Positions 1 through 6,629 of a DNA stretch of 11,758 nt are shown here, piece after piece. The notes under the pieces are model-generated. The model did not search any database. It was not told where the DNA came from and worked only from the letters and a program-made list of their open reading frames with translations. Source of the DNA: Gammaproteobacteria bacterium (GTDB taxonomy: Bacteria; Pseudomonadota; Gammaproteobacteria; JABABF01). Where the stretch lies: positions 1 to 11,758 of the forward strand of contig JABABF010000276.1 of assembly GCA_014238345.1 (NCBI GenBank), given 5' to 3'. Both the position numbers and the translations under genes were made by a program. The first letter of the stretch is position 1. Each line of letters starts with the position of its first letter.

Positions 1-2
1 AA

Positions 3-59
3 AGAGCGTTCAATGCGCGCATAAAAGATTTGCCACTCCCTCCAGATAGTGAGGAATAG
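3..59 (+). CDS. Possible C-terminal end of an upstream gene (partial)
   Basis: The third + frame is open from the window edge to a TAG at 57-59 and would encode an 18-residue tail, AFNARIKDLPLPPDSEE after a first Arg. The acidic, proline-containing end looks like an ordinary protein C-terminus. The other two + frames stop at 22-24 and 47-49. The next gene starts 58 bases later on the same strand. No family can be assigned from so little sequence, and an open stretch this short could be chance. Confidence 0.3.
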   Translation, partial: RAFNARIKDLPLPPDSEE

Positions 60-117
60 TGGCTGTGTATGTGCGCATGATTCCTATTCGGTTAGCAACT
101 ACTGATGGATATTTAAT

Positions 118-549
118 ATGAAAGCCGAAGATATCTATCCTGACTATTGGGTTGACGTGATTCAACGTAGAGTCAAGAAGCAGAGAGCCCCAAATAAAAA
201 GAATGCTTGTATTTTTTCTCTGGGTGGCGGATTCTATCTGTATGCCCGTGCAAGTATTAGAAAGAAGTTCATGGCCGTTGATTTGGAAATATCTGTAAAG
301 AACTCAAGATACCATTTCAAAAAGTTGGAAAAAAACAAAAAAGCTATAGAGGCATCTTATGGTCAGGTCTTGCATTGGGATTCAGGGACTGTAAGCGATG
401 CACAATCAGTTTTTATTACCAGCAAAAAAGAAGCCGGAGAACGCACCGATCCAGCGAATAAAAATTACCGAGAAGAGCAACACGATTGGTTGATAAAGCA
501 GATGGAGCGGATGGCGCACGCGTTCGACTCCCATCCGCCCACAAAATAG
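118..549 (+). CDS. Small stand-alone DUF4268-like protein
   Basis: This 143-residue soluble protein has no signal peptide or membrane segment. It resembles the DUF4268 domain. An aromatic start (YPDYW, about residues 7-11) is followed by a glycine-rich strand (FSLGGGFYLYARASIRKKFMA, about 33-53). Then come an LEIS strand, a lysine-rich helix ending in a W-D-S turn, and a C-terminal amphipathic helix beginning REEQHDWL. DUF4268 is of unknown function and often forms the C-terminal part of larger proteins, some near restriction or defence genes. Here the domain is almost the whole protein. The ATG at 118 has only a weak GGA upstream (109-111 region) in an AT-rich leader, and an in-frame TGA at 103-105 rules out a longer N-terminus. 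Base composition is about 40% GC, far below the catabolic genes downstream, and it converges on them. This suggests a different origin. Family call is from memory of the pattern; function is unknown. Confidence 0.62.
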   Translation: MKAEDIYPDYWVDVIQRRVKKQRAPNKKNACIFSLGGGFYLYARASIRKKFMAVDLEISVKNSRYHFKKLEKNKKAIEASYGQVLHWDSGTVSDAQSVFITSKKEAGERTDPANKNYREEQHDWLIKQMERMAHAFDSHPPTK

Positions 550-621
550 TTAGCATCCACCCGCCGCCACCTGCAACGGTAGGTTGTTTTCCGCTTTGGA
601 GCTAGCCCCGATCTAGCCCCC
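550..621. other. Convergent intergenic spacer with weak repeat elements
   Basis: This is the junction between the + strand DUF4268 gene and the - strand catabolic genes. It holds a short hairpin, CAAC-ggtag-GTTG followed by TTT, near 574-590, which could act as a weak terminator for the + strand gene. It also holds an 11-base-period tandem repeat, CTAGCCCC at 602-609 and again at 613-620, whose GCTAG/CTAGC ends can also pair. Neither is a strong rho-independent terminator. The GC content rises sharply just after this point. Confidence 0.3.
602..620. repeat. Short tandem repeat CTAGCCCC x2
   Basis: CTAGCCCC occurs at 602-609 and 613-620, separated by GAT, next to the last gene of the - strand series. 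It lies at the composition boundary between the AT-rich start and the GC-rich cluster. It is too short to call an insertion scar with confidence. Confidence 0.4.
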
Positions 622-1413
622 TCATGCCGCCCGTTGCATCCCGCTCGCCTTCGGCCCACCATTCTGCCCCGGCCAGCGTGAGCCGCCGATCATATCGGCA
701 AAGGGCAAAAATCCCGCCGGATCTAGCGCACCCTCGGTGTTGATACCTCGATCCATGAAGATCGGGGTCCACAGGTGAGCGGTGGCCGCACTGCGCATCG
801 GCAGTAGCTCGGCAATCGGATCCCATGGGCTGTCCCCCAGCTTCAGCGTCCCCTCAACGCGCTCGTAGCGTGCGGTGCCGTAAACGCTGCGCACTCGCAC
901 CACATGCGGCGGGTAGTCGTAGGCCTCGGTCGGCATCATCCCAGCAGCCATTGATACCTTGATCCACCACTCGTTCTCCTCGTACTGTGGTGGGTTCTCC
1001 TCAACGGCAGTAGACTTGCCGCTGAACTCCACAAAGGTGTAGCCATGGTGGCTACATTTGGCCTCCACCTGATCGCCGAAGCGGAAATAGGTGGTGTCGC
1101 AGGGGTACTTGGGCTGCCCGTTACGCTGCTGGCTATTGAAGATGGCGGCCTCTTGGTCGATGCCGTAGCCCAGCGCATACTTGCCCGCCATGCCGTTGTA
1201 GTCGGCCTCAATAGTGGTGACGATACCGAACTCTGGCTCGTTGTTTACCGGATAGTTGTAGAGGGTCAGGTTCACCTGTGGCGTGGCACCGGGCTCAATG
1301 CCTGGCGGCAACAGCGCCGCTAGTTTATCGGCATCTGTCTGATAGGCAATCTTCAACATCGGCCAATTGCCGATGTCACCTGGGTTGATTTGTGGGTTGC
1401 TGGTGTCGGACAT
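622..1413 (-). CDS. Acetoacetate decarboxylase-family protein
   Basis: This 263-residue protein has the acetoacetate decarboxylase (ADC, PF06314) layout. The N-terminal NWPMLKIAYQTD and LLPPGIEP (about residues 16-42) match the ADC 'Y-x-T-D...L..vvP..lep' start. A central strand and helix lead to GQPKYP (99-104). WWIKVSMAAG (149-158) follows, and the end TAHLWTPIF (211-219) matches the family's barrel. In ADC the Schiff-base lysine is Lys115 of a PKK motif, next to Lys116, which lowers its pKa. Here Lys102 lies at the expected place but the neighbour is Tyr103. Decarboxylation is therefore not certain; ADC-like relatives also carry out aldol, dehydration or hydrolase-like chemistry. The start has a good GAGAGGA site 7 bases upstream. 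It is the last gene of the - strand series, 53 bases after the Rieske gene, so it probably acts on a beta-keto acid or related late product of that unit. Family confident, reaction uncertain. Confidence 0.85.
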   Translation of the reverse strand: MSDTSNPQINPGDIGNWPMLKIAYQTDADKLAALLPPGIEPGATPQVNLTLYNYPVNNEPEFGIVTTIEADYNGMAGKYALGYGIDQEAAIFNSQQRNGQPKYPCDTTYFRFGDQVEAKCSHHGYTFVEFSGKSTAVEENPPQYEENEWWIKVSMAAGMMPTEAYDYPPHVVRVRSVYGTARYERVEGTLKLGDSPWDPIAELLPMRSAATAHLWTPIFMDRGINTEGALDPAGFLPFADMIGGSRWPGQNGGPKASGMQRAA

Positions 1414-1466
1414 GGTGTCTTCCTCTCAATTGCAATGGTGGTAGTGTGGATGGTTGGTGTAGCGGT

Positions 1467-2588
1467 TCAGCTGACATAGAACTGCTGGAACCACTTGCGG
1501 TACTGTGCAATCGGCCCATCGCCATCGCACAGAGCCGGTTTGGGCTGGTATTTTTTGTGTTCCCAGATAGGAATATCCTGACCGACTTGCTCCACCACGT
1601 TGTCGATGATGCCCTTGGCCATCACCGCCTCGGCACTGGACTGCGCCTTAGGCTGGGTGAAGGCAAAACGCAGGTGGATGTGTTCGTGGTCTATGGGTGT
1701 GACTGTGCCGATCATCACCGTCTCGCAGTTGTAGTAAAACCACTGCATCGTTTGGCCGGGGCCACAGTTTTTGGTCAGCAGGCGTATCGGCATGAGGGTC
1801 TCCAAGTCGCGTTTGCCGTGCTCGTTGATCGGCGAGTTCTGGGAGACCACATCGGTACTGCGCCGGGGGCCGTCCAGTGTGACAACACCTTTGGGTATGC
1901 CCGCCGACGAGTGCACATAGACGAAGTGTGCGGTGTCGACCCCGTTTTCGGCGGCCTCTTGGAGCACCGTGCGGATGCTCCACTCGAAGCGATCGTAAGG
2001 TGTCCAGTTGGGGTCGGTGGTCTCGGAGACTTCCTCAACCTCAAAACTTGGCGCGGCGCGTTGCGGGTGGTACCAAGCCCAGATCATGTGATTACGCTCC
2101 ACAGTGGGGTAGCTGTAGATGCATTGCCCCGTGGCCACTTTGGCTGGTTTTCGCGAGGCATAGGGCACTTCGACGCACTCGCCGCCACTGTTGAAGCGCC
2201 AACCGTGGAATGGGCAGGCGATGGTCTCGCCGTTGATGTGCCCGCCATAGCCCAGATGAGCCCCCAAGTGCGGGCAGTGAGCATCCATGACTTGCGCGAC
2301 TTTCGATTCGGTGCGGAACAATACTAGATCCTCGCCAAAATAGCGCAGTGGCACCACTTGGCCGGGTGCCAGCTCATCGCTGTAGGCGACGCAGAACCAG
2401 CCCAATGGAATCGGCATCTCGTAGCGTGGTGCGCGCTTTCCAATCGTGGTGGTATCGATCTTTTCTACTGCTGGTGTGCCGCCCTGTTCGGGTGCAAACA
2501 GCTGGTCGCCTATCGGGCGGGGTCGCAATACGCCCTCCACCATGGGCTGGATGCTGTGCTCTGTCGATTTTTGTTTGGGCGCTGCCAT
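1467..2588 (-). CDS. KshA-like Rieske non-heme iron oxygenase
   Basis: This is a 373-residue terminal oxygenase. The Rieske [2Fe-2S] ligands are C105-x-H107 and C125-x2-H128. The mononuclear iron site is D218, H221 and H226 in ENGVDTAHFVYVH, with third ligand D338 in QDIPIWEHK. The C-terminal tail (LCDGDGPIAQYRKWFQQFY, 353-371) and the VDTAHFVYVH helix closely follow KshA, the oxygenase of 3-ketosteroid 9-alpha-hydroxylase, and the related Neverland/DAF-36 sterol enzymes. KshA inserts one oxygen atom into a steroid ring carbon. By analogy this enzyme hydroxylates a bulky, polycyclic or isoprenoid ring, but the true substrate is unknown. A roughly 55-residue N-terminal extension precedes the Rieske domain. 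It needs electrons from a ferredoxin reductase (KshB type), and none is encoded in the window. A strong AAGGAG lies 6-7 bases before the ATG. It lies between the SDR and ADC-like genes, spaced by about 50 bases each. Confidence 0.93.
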   Translation of the reverse strand: MAAPKQKSTEHSIQPMVEGVLRPRPIGDQLFAPEQGGTPAVEKIDTTTIGKRAPRYEMPIPLGWFCVAYSDELAPGQVVPLRYFGEDLVLFRTESKVAQVMDAHCPHLGAHLGYGGHINGETIACPFHGWRFNSGGECVEVPYASRKPAKVATGQCIYSYPTVERNHMIWAWYHPQRAAPSFEVEEVSETTDPNWTPYDRFEWSIRTVLQEAAENGVDTAHFVYVHSSAGIPKGVVTLDGPRRSTDVVSQNSPINEHGKRDLETLMPIRLLTKNCGPGQTMQWFYYNCETVMIGTVTPIDHEHIHLRFAFTQPKAQSSAEAVMAKGIIDNVVEQVGQDIPIWEHKKYQPKPALCDGDGPIAQYRKWFQQFYVS

Positions 2589-2637
2589 GGTGGGCTCCTT
2601 AGTCGAGTGTGGGTGATGTGCGAGAGCAGTGAAAGCG

Positions 2638-3528
2638 CTAGGTGCCGACCACTTCGGGTACTGGGTTTTGGCGCTGCATAATCATCTGATGGCGTCGCTC
2701 GAACTTGGCCTCGGTCTCTGGTGTCGTCTCCATCATCCAGAAATCCCCTCTCTCCATGCAACGCAGGGCATTGGCGGCGACCTCATCCGGATGGGTGGTC
2801 TCCAACTCCATGCCGTATTCTGCCGCCATGCGCTTCATGTCATCTACCGAGCTAATGCCACTTTCGTTCTTGTCGGTGGCTCCGGGTTTGACGAATTCGC
2901 TTGGGCGCACCCGCCCAGAGTTGAACAGGCCAGTTTCGACCACATGTGGCCCTGGGAACAGGGCATGGATTTTTACGGGTGTGTCCAGCGTCTGGTAGTG
3001 TAAACCTTCGGTGATAGCGTGTACAGCGGCCTTGCTGACGGTGTAGATAGGTGCGTCTGGATAGACTAAGAAAGCGCCGTTGCCAGAGCCAGTGATAGAA
3101 AAGTGCGCCGGACGGTCTTGAGCGATCAGGATGGGCATGAATGCGTTGATTGAGTGGATCGGCCCCCACATATTGACATTTAGACACCACTGCCAGTCGT
3201 GCATTGAATACTCCCACATTTTGCCGCTCTCACCAGCGGATATGCCCGCATTGGCGAAGACGATATCAATGCCGCCGCTGTGTGCAGCCAAGGTGGCATC
3301 GGCCATCGCTTTGAGGCTCTCTGGAGAGCTGACATCGCAGTGTTGCACCAGCGCGGTGATGCCTTCGTCATGTAGCGCCGTTTCGGTGTCGCCCAACGCC
3401 TTGGCATCCACATCACCGACCGCCACTGCCGCGCCACGCCGCCCCAGAGCAAAGGCCAGTGATCGCCCGACACCACTGGCACCACCCGTGATGACCGCGA
3501 CTTTGCCGCTAAAGTAATCATTGCTCAT
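2638..3528 (-). CDS. Short-chain dehydrogenase/reductase (SDR), NAD-type
   Basis: This is a 296-residue classical SDR. The cofactor loop is TGGASGVG (residues 14-21) and the structural motif is NAG (93-95). The active site is N119, S148, Y162 and K166 (YTVSK). Asp39 ends the second strand (VAVGD), which in this family favours NAD(H) over NADP(H). It should oxidise a secondary alcohol to a ketone or the reverse in the cytoplasm. The long C-terminal part after PGPHVVETGLF (192-202) runs to about residue 296, somewhat longer than the usual 250, and would shape the substrate pocket. A GGAGG lies 9 bases before the ATG. The gene sits between the amidohydrolase (56 bases upstream) and the KshA-like oxygenase (49 bases downstream). 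A plausible role is oxidation of the hydroxyl product of that oxygenase, but the substrate cannot be read from the sequence. Confidence 0.95.
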   Translation of the reverse strand: MSNDYFSGKVAVITGGASGVGRSLAFALGRRGAAVAVGDVDAKALGDTETALHDEGITALVQHCDVSSPESLKAMADATLAAHSGGIDIVFANAGISAGESGKMWEYSMHDWQWCLNVNMWGPIHSINAFMPILIAQDRPAHFSITGSGNGAFLVYPDAPIYTVSKAAVHAITEGLHYQTLDTPVKIHALFPGPHVVETGLFNSGRVRPSEFVKPGATDKNESGISSVDDMKRMAAEYGMELETTHPDEVAANALRCMERGDFWMMETTPETEAKFERRHQMIMQRQNPVPEVVGT

Positions 3529-3584
3529 TTTCTAATGCCTCCATCAGGCGCTTAGATAGAATTTGTTGGCTGATAGAGTCGGCT

Positions 3585-4817
3585 TCAGTGTCCAGCATTC
3601 GGCCCTGGGGAGAAGTCTTTCTTGGCGGGACCGATGCGCTCGACCACTGGCAAGAGTGCGTCTCGATCTAAGCGGTAAAAGCGCACGGCGTTTTCGCCTA
3701 GCAACAAAGCGATCTCGTTGTCTGGCAGGCCGCTGAAGGCGCGTAGCATTTGGTCGTGAGAGTGCGGCCAGCTGCCTTCGGGATGCGGGTAGTCGCTACC
3801 CCACATCATTTGCTCCAAGCCGATCTCGTGGCGCAGCTCGGCATCGGCGCGCGAGGTGCAGCTGGCACCGATAGCAACATTGCGGCGGAAGTATTCCGAG
3901 GGAGCCATCGACAAGTGGGAGGTGAAGTCCCCCATCTTGTTTGAGAACTCGGTGTCGTTGTAGTGGTGATCCATCAGTCGTAGCCACGGTGGCACCATCC
4001 AGCCCGTGCCGGTCTCGGTAATGACGACACGCAGTTCTGGGAAGGTCTCAAAGACCCCTCCCCAGATCATGAAGTGCAACGGGCGGTAAGTCCACCACAG
4101 CACTTCGGTGATGTAGGTGCCCACGGCACCTATGCAGTCGGGGTCGGAGATCTCTGGCCACTGTGGCCCGAAGTACTGCTCGCGGGGGGCGGAACCCGAG
4201 TGGAAGTGTACGACCAAGCCGAGGTCTGCACAGATTTGCCAGAAGGGGTGGTAGTAACGGTGGTTGTAACTGTGGTGGTGGCGTGTCATCAGTGGCAACA
4301 GCACCCCCTTGAGGCCGTTCTCGTGAGCCCAGCGGGCTTCCGCCACCGCATCCTCAATATCCCAGCACACTGGCACGATAGCGAGACCAATGTGTCGTTC
4401 GGGCGACTGTGCACACAGCTCGGACAGCCAGCGGTTGTGCGCTCGTGCGCCAGCCCACTGCAACTCCGGGACGATCTCTTCGGTGGTATCTAGACTGATG
4501 CCAGCGCCGAAGGGCGGGGTATTGATCTCGGTGACACCATCTGGGAACATGACCTCGACGGCGATACCATCGCGATCGAGCACCTTGATGCGCTGCTCGT
4601 GATCCCAAGCACCAGTGAGCTCGGTCTCTATGCCCTTGCGCCACTCTTCGTTAATTTCCTTGATCAGGAAGGTTTCGGAGGCGCGGTCGGCGAGGGCGAG
4701 TTCAATCGGGGCGGCGGCATCAAGCGTTTCCCGATATTTGGGGTCGAGATAGTCGCGGTACTGCTTTAACGGCAGACCAGCGTGGCAGTCCGAAGAGACG
4801 ACGAGGTATTTTTCCAT
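3585..4817 (-). CDS. Amidohydrolase 2 family (PF04909) metal-dependent hydrolase or decarboxylase
   Basis: This 410-residue TIM-barrel protein belongs to the PF04909 group, which includes ACMSD-type decarboxylases and C-C bond hydrolases. Metal-site motifs seen are D10-x-H12 (SSDCHAG), H204-x-H206 (VVHFHSG) and the C-terminal Asp342 in WGSDYPHPEG. The strand IWGGVFETFPELRVVITETG (about 251-270) is typical of the family. I take the ATG at 4815-4817 as the start, with an AGG 9 bases upstream. The preceding in-frame TTG at 4818-4820 would add only one residue. It is the first gene after a near-consensus sigma70 promoter, so it leads the unit amidohydrolase-SDR-Rieske-ADC-like. Such proteins often sit beside Rieske oxygenases in degradation clusters and could hydrolyse or decarboxylate a ring-cleavage product; that step is inference. 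Residues 179-190 form three His-ending four-residue units (RHHH, SYNH, RYYH), which is unusual. Confidence 0.92.
   Translation of the reverse strand: MEKYLVVSSDCHAGLPLKQYRDYLDPKYRETLDAAAPIELALADRASETFLIKEINEEWRKGIETELTGAWDHEQRIKVLDRDGIAVEVMFPDGVTEINTPPFGAGISLDTTEEIVPELQWAGARAHNRWLSELCAQSPERHIGLAIVPVCWDIEDAVAEARWAHENGLKGVLLPLMTRHHHSYNHRYYHPFWQICADLGLVVHFHSGSAPREQYFGPQWPEISDPDCIGAVGTYITEVLWWTYRPLHFMIWGGVFETFPELRVVITETGTGWMVPPWLRLMDHHYNDTEFSNKMGDFTSHLSMAPSEYFRRNVAIGASCTSRADAELRHEIGLEQMMWGSDYPHPEGSWPHSHDQMLRAFSGLPDNEIALLLGENAVRFYRLDRDALLPVVERIGPAKKDFSPGPNAGH
4248..4283 (-). repeat. Three imperfect 12-base tandem units inside the amidohydrolase gene
   Basis: On the + strand the units are GTGGTAGTAACG, GTGGTTGTAACT and GTGGTGGTGGCG. 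Units 1 and 2 agree at 10 of 12 positions and units 1 and 3 at 9 of 12. They are in frame with the gene and encode RHHH, SYNH and RYYH on the - strand. The pattern could come from slippage or simply from a His-rich loop. Confidence 0.6.
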
Positions 4818-4819
4818 CA

Positions 4820-4832
4820 AACGGAACCTGAT
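4820..4832 (-). promoter_or_regulatory. Downstream copy of a 13-base repeat, over the leader and ribosome site
   Basis: The - strand sequence is ATCAGGTTCCGTT. It matches ATCAGGTTGCGTT at 4885-4897 in 12 of 13 positions, in the same orientation, 65 bases apart. This copy contains the AGG that serves as the likely ribosome binding site of the amidohydrolase gene. The pair flanks the promoter and could be operators of an unknown regulator; that is inference. Confidence 0.4.
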
Positions 4833-4857
4833 TATTTAGTGAAAGTGTGGATTTGGC

Positions 4858-4886
4858 ACTATAGCGAGGTGAGTGGGGGCTGTCAA
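4858..4886 (-). promoter_or_regulatory. Strong sigma70-type promoter for the amidohydrolase-SDR-Rieske-ADC unit
   Basis: Read on the - strand, a perfect -35 box TTGACA (4881-4886) is followed by exactly 17 bases and a -10 box TATAGT (4858-4863), 5 of 6 to consensus. Transcription would start near 4850 and give a leader of about 30-35 bases before the ATG at 4817. It lies wholly in the 98-base gap after the stop of the luciferase-like gene. This argues that the four genes downstream form their own transcription unit. Confidence 0.8.
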
Positions 4887-4897
4887 CGCAACCTGAT
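4885..4897 (-). promoter_or_regulatory. Upstream copy of the 13-base repeat, overlapping the -35 box
   Basis: The - strand sequence ATCAGGTTGCGTT overlaps the -35 TTGACA by its last two bases and matches the copy at 4820-4832 in 12 of 13 positions. The position is suitable for an activator or repressor. No regulator gene is present in the window. Confidence 0.4.
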
Positions 4898-4915
4898 ACG
4901 AACTGCGGTGCGCCG

Positions 4916-5803
4916 TCAGTCTGAGTTGGGTGCCAGTAGCGCTAGCAGTTCAGTATCCACGCCCGCTTCGCCGTCATTGCGTAGCGCTTGTACGCAGACA
5001 TGGTCGGCACCAGCATCCCAGTGTGCCTGCAGGCGCTCTCGGATGGCTCGTTCGTCGCCCCAGGCGACGATGGCATCTACCAGCTTATCGCTACCGCCCT
5101 CCTCGAAGTCCTCGGTGGCGAAGCCCAGCTCTAGTAGGTTGTTGCGGTAGTTGGGCAGTGCGACATACACCCCCATCTGCTTGCGCGCCGCCGCTCGTGC
5201 TTTGGCGGGATCACTCTCTAGCATGATCATCTGCTCCGGGCATAACCAGGGCTTTGCACCGAGTATCTGACGGGCACGAGCGGTGTGTTCGGGTGGCACG
5301 AAATAGGGGTGGCAGCCAGCGGTTTGCTCGGCTGCTAGCTGGAGCATCTTGCTGCGTAGTGCGGCCAGCACGATAGGTGCCTCGTGTTCGGGCTGCGGGG
5401 CGAAGTACATTGATTTCTGCATCCGCTCTAGATAGGCACGCATCGTCGACACTGGCTTGCCGTAGTCGTGGCCGCGCAGGTCGGTGACCATTGGGGCATG
5501 GGAGACACCGAGGCCGAGCACAAAGCGTCCCGGGGCCATCTCGGCGATGCTCTTGTGAGCGGCATTCATCGCCATGGCATCGCGGGCATAGATATTAGCG
5601 ATACCGTTGGCGAAGACCAGCGTCTCAGTGTGGGCCGCGAGGTGAGCGATGACGGCAAAGGGGTCGCGTCCTACCGCCTCTGGTAGCCATAGTGCAGGGT
5701 AGCCCCAAGCCTCGACTTGGCGGGCGAAAGCCACTGCATCGGGAGCCGACAGATGGTCAACAAAGGCCCAGACACCGAGTTTTCCGAGGGGCTGGCGACT
5801 CAT
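4916..5803 (-). CDS. Luciferase-like, probably F420-dependent oxidoreductase (MSMEG_4141-type)
   Basis: This 295-residue (beta/alpha)8 luciferase-like protein is recognised by LGKLGVWAF (6-14), GYPALWLPEAVGRDPF (34-49), ANGIANIYARDAMAM (65-79), PGRFVLGLGVSHAP (91-104) and YGKPVSTMRAYLERM (114-128). These match the family TIGR calls 'probable F420-dependent oxidoreductase, MSMEG_4141 family'. It would transfer hydride between a deazaflavin or flavin and a substrate, or act as a flavin-linked monooxygenase. Cofactor choice cannot be settled by eye. I chose the ATG at 5801-5803 because GGAG lies 9 bases before it. A longer form from the ATG at 5816-5818 (five extra residues) has no ribosome site. 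The gene lies 66 bases after the dienelactone hydrolase and is the last of the upstream unit. Its likely role is a redox step on the same substrate; this is inference from position. Confidence 0.92.
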   Translation of the reverse strand: MSRQPLGKLGVWAFVDHLSAPDAVAFARQVEAWGYPALWLPEAVGRDPFAVIAHLAAHTETLVFANGIANIYARDAMAMNAAHKSIAEMAPGRFVLGLGVSHAPMVTDLRGHDYGKPVSTMRAYLERMQKSMYFAPQPEHEAPIVLAALRSKMLQLAAEQTAGCHPYFVPPEHTARARQILGAKPWLCPEQMIMLESDPAKARAAARKQMGVYVALPNYRNNLLELGFATEDFEEGGSDKLVDAIVAWGDERAIRERLQAHWDAGADHVCVQALRNDGEAGVDTELLALLAPNSD

Positions 5804-5812
5804 GGGAGCAGG

Positions 5813-5816
5813 CTCC
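5813..5816 (-). promoter_or_regulatory. GGAG ribosome binding site that decides the luciferase-like start
   Basis: GGAG on the - strand is placed 9 bases before the ATG at 5803. It overlaps the alternative upstream ATG at 5818, so the two starts cannot both be used well. The GGAGCCTGC around it recurs 43 bases upstream (5851-5859). Confidence 0.6.
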
Positions 5817-5869
5817 ATAAAGGCATGGACACTGTGGTCGGGGGAGGTGGGCAGGCTCCCTGAGCTGCT

Positions 5870-6610
5870 CTAGTCGTCATCAAACAGTTCGCCCAAGAAA
5901 CTCTCCAGCGCCTGCCACGAGCGGCGTTGCACGACTGGGCTGTAGGCGGCGTAATCTGGACTGTTCATCCCGTTGGCATTGGGGTTGGTGAAGGCGTGTT
6001 TGGTGTGACCGTAGGAGATCAGCTGCCAGTTCGTGCCGGCCTCACTCAGCTCGGTGCCCAAATCCACGACTTGGCTTGGTGGCACCAGTGGATCGTCCCA
6101 GCCGTGCAGCACCAGCACCTTGACCGCGCTACGCTGTCCGTCGGTGTTGTCGGGTGCGCTCAGCAGGCCGTGGAAGCTAGCGACACCGAGTAGCGGCGCA
6201 TTGATGCGAGCCAAGTCCAATACACACAGGCCGCCGAAACAGTAGCCGATGGCGGCCATGCGCTCGGTTTGGACTTCGGCTTGGCGTTGCGCTGCTTCGA
6301 GATTGAGCATCAGTCGCCCCTGCAACAGGGGGCGGTCTGCGGTGAAGCGCCCCATCACCGCCATCGCCTGCTCGGTGGTGTTGGTTTTCTCTTGCTTCCC
6401 GTAGACATCCATAGCAAAACCCACATAGCCCATCGCCGCTAATTCGCGCACCCGATCACGGTATAGCGACCCGGGGTGCAGGCCGTAGACATCGGGGGCG
6501 ACCAGCACACACGGTCGCCGCCCCTGCATGTCGTCATCCCACGCCATGTGGGCACACAGCGTTGTGCTGTCTTCTGCGGGCAGTTCTATATCTCGGCTGG
6601 TGATGGTCAT
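5870..6610 (-). CDS. Dienelactone hydrolase-family alpha/beta hydrolase
   Basis: This 246-residue cytoplasmic hydrolase has the Cys-Asp-His triad of dienelactone hydrolases. The nucleophile is Cys124 in GYCFGG, the acid is Asp173 in HGWDDPLVP, and His205 lies in GHTKHAFTNP. DVYGL (40-44) and FAMDVYG (65-71) also fit the family. Classical members open the lactone of dienelactone in chlorocatechol breakdown; others hydrolyse different lactones and esters. Here it could open a lactone formed by the neighbouring oxygenases, but no aromatic-ring dioxygenase of the catechol type is nearby. I start at the ATG at 6608-6610, which leaves a 19-base gap after the ligase gene. A longer reading from 6694 would overlap the ligase by 65 bases and add a basic, non-homologous leader. 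The ribosome site before 6610 is poor, so translation may depend on coupling to the ligase. Confidence 0.94.
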   Translation of the reverse strand: MTITSRDIELPAEDSTTLCAHMAWDDDMQGRRPCVLVAPDVYGLHPGSLYRDRVRELAAMGYVGFAMDVYGKQEKTNTTEQAMAVMGRFTADRPLLQGRLMLNLEAAQRQAEVQTERMAAIGYCFGGLCVLDLARINAPLLGVASFHGLLSAPDNTDGQRSAVKVLVLHGWDDPLVPPSQVVDLGTELSEAGTNWQLISYGHTKHAFTNPNANGMNSPDYAAYSPVVQRRSWQALESFLGELFDDD

Positions 6611-6629
6611 GGCGGTGTTTCTAGTGCGC

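Noticed and set aside
1392..2327. A 311-codon open frame on the + strand
   Set aside because: It runs antisense to the well-supported Rieske gene, has a Val/Gly/His/Cys-rich composition with no family motif, and is best explained as a by-product of GC-rich codon use.
4074..4493. A 139-codon + strand frame with a repeated Val-Val-Thr stretch
   Set aside because: It is antisense to the amidohydrolase; the repeat is the reverse side of the His-rich tandem units.
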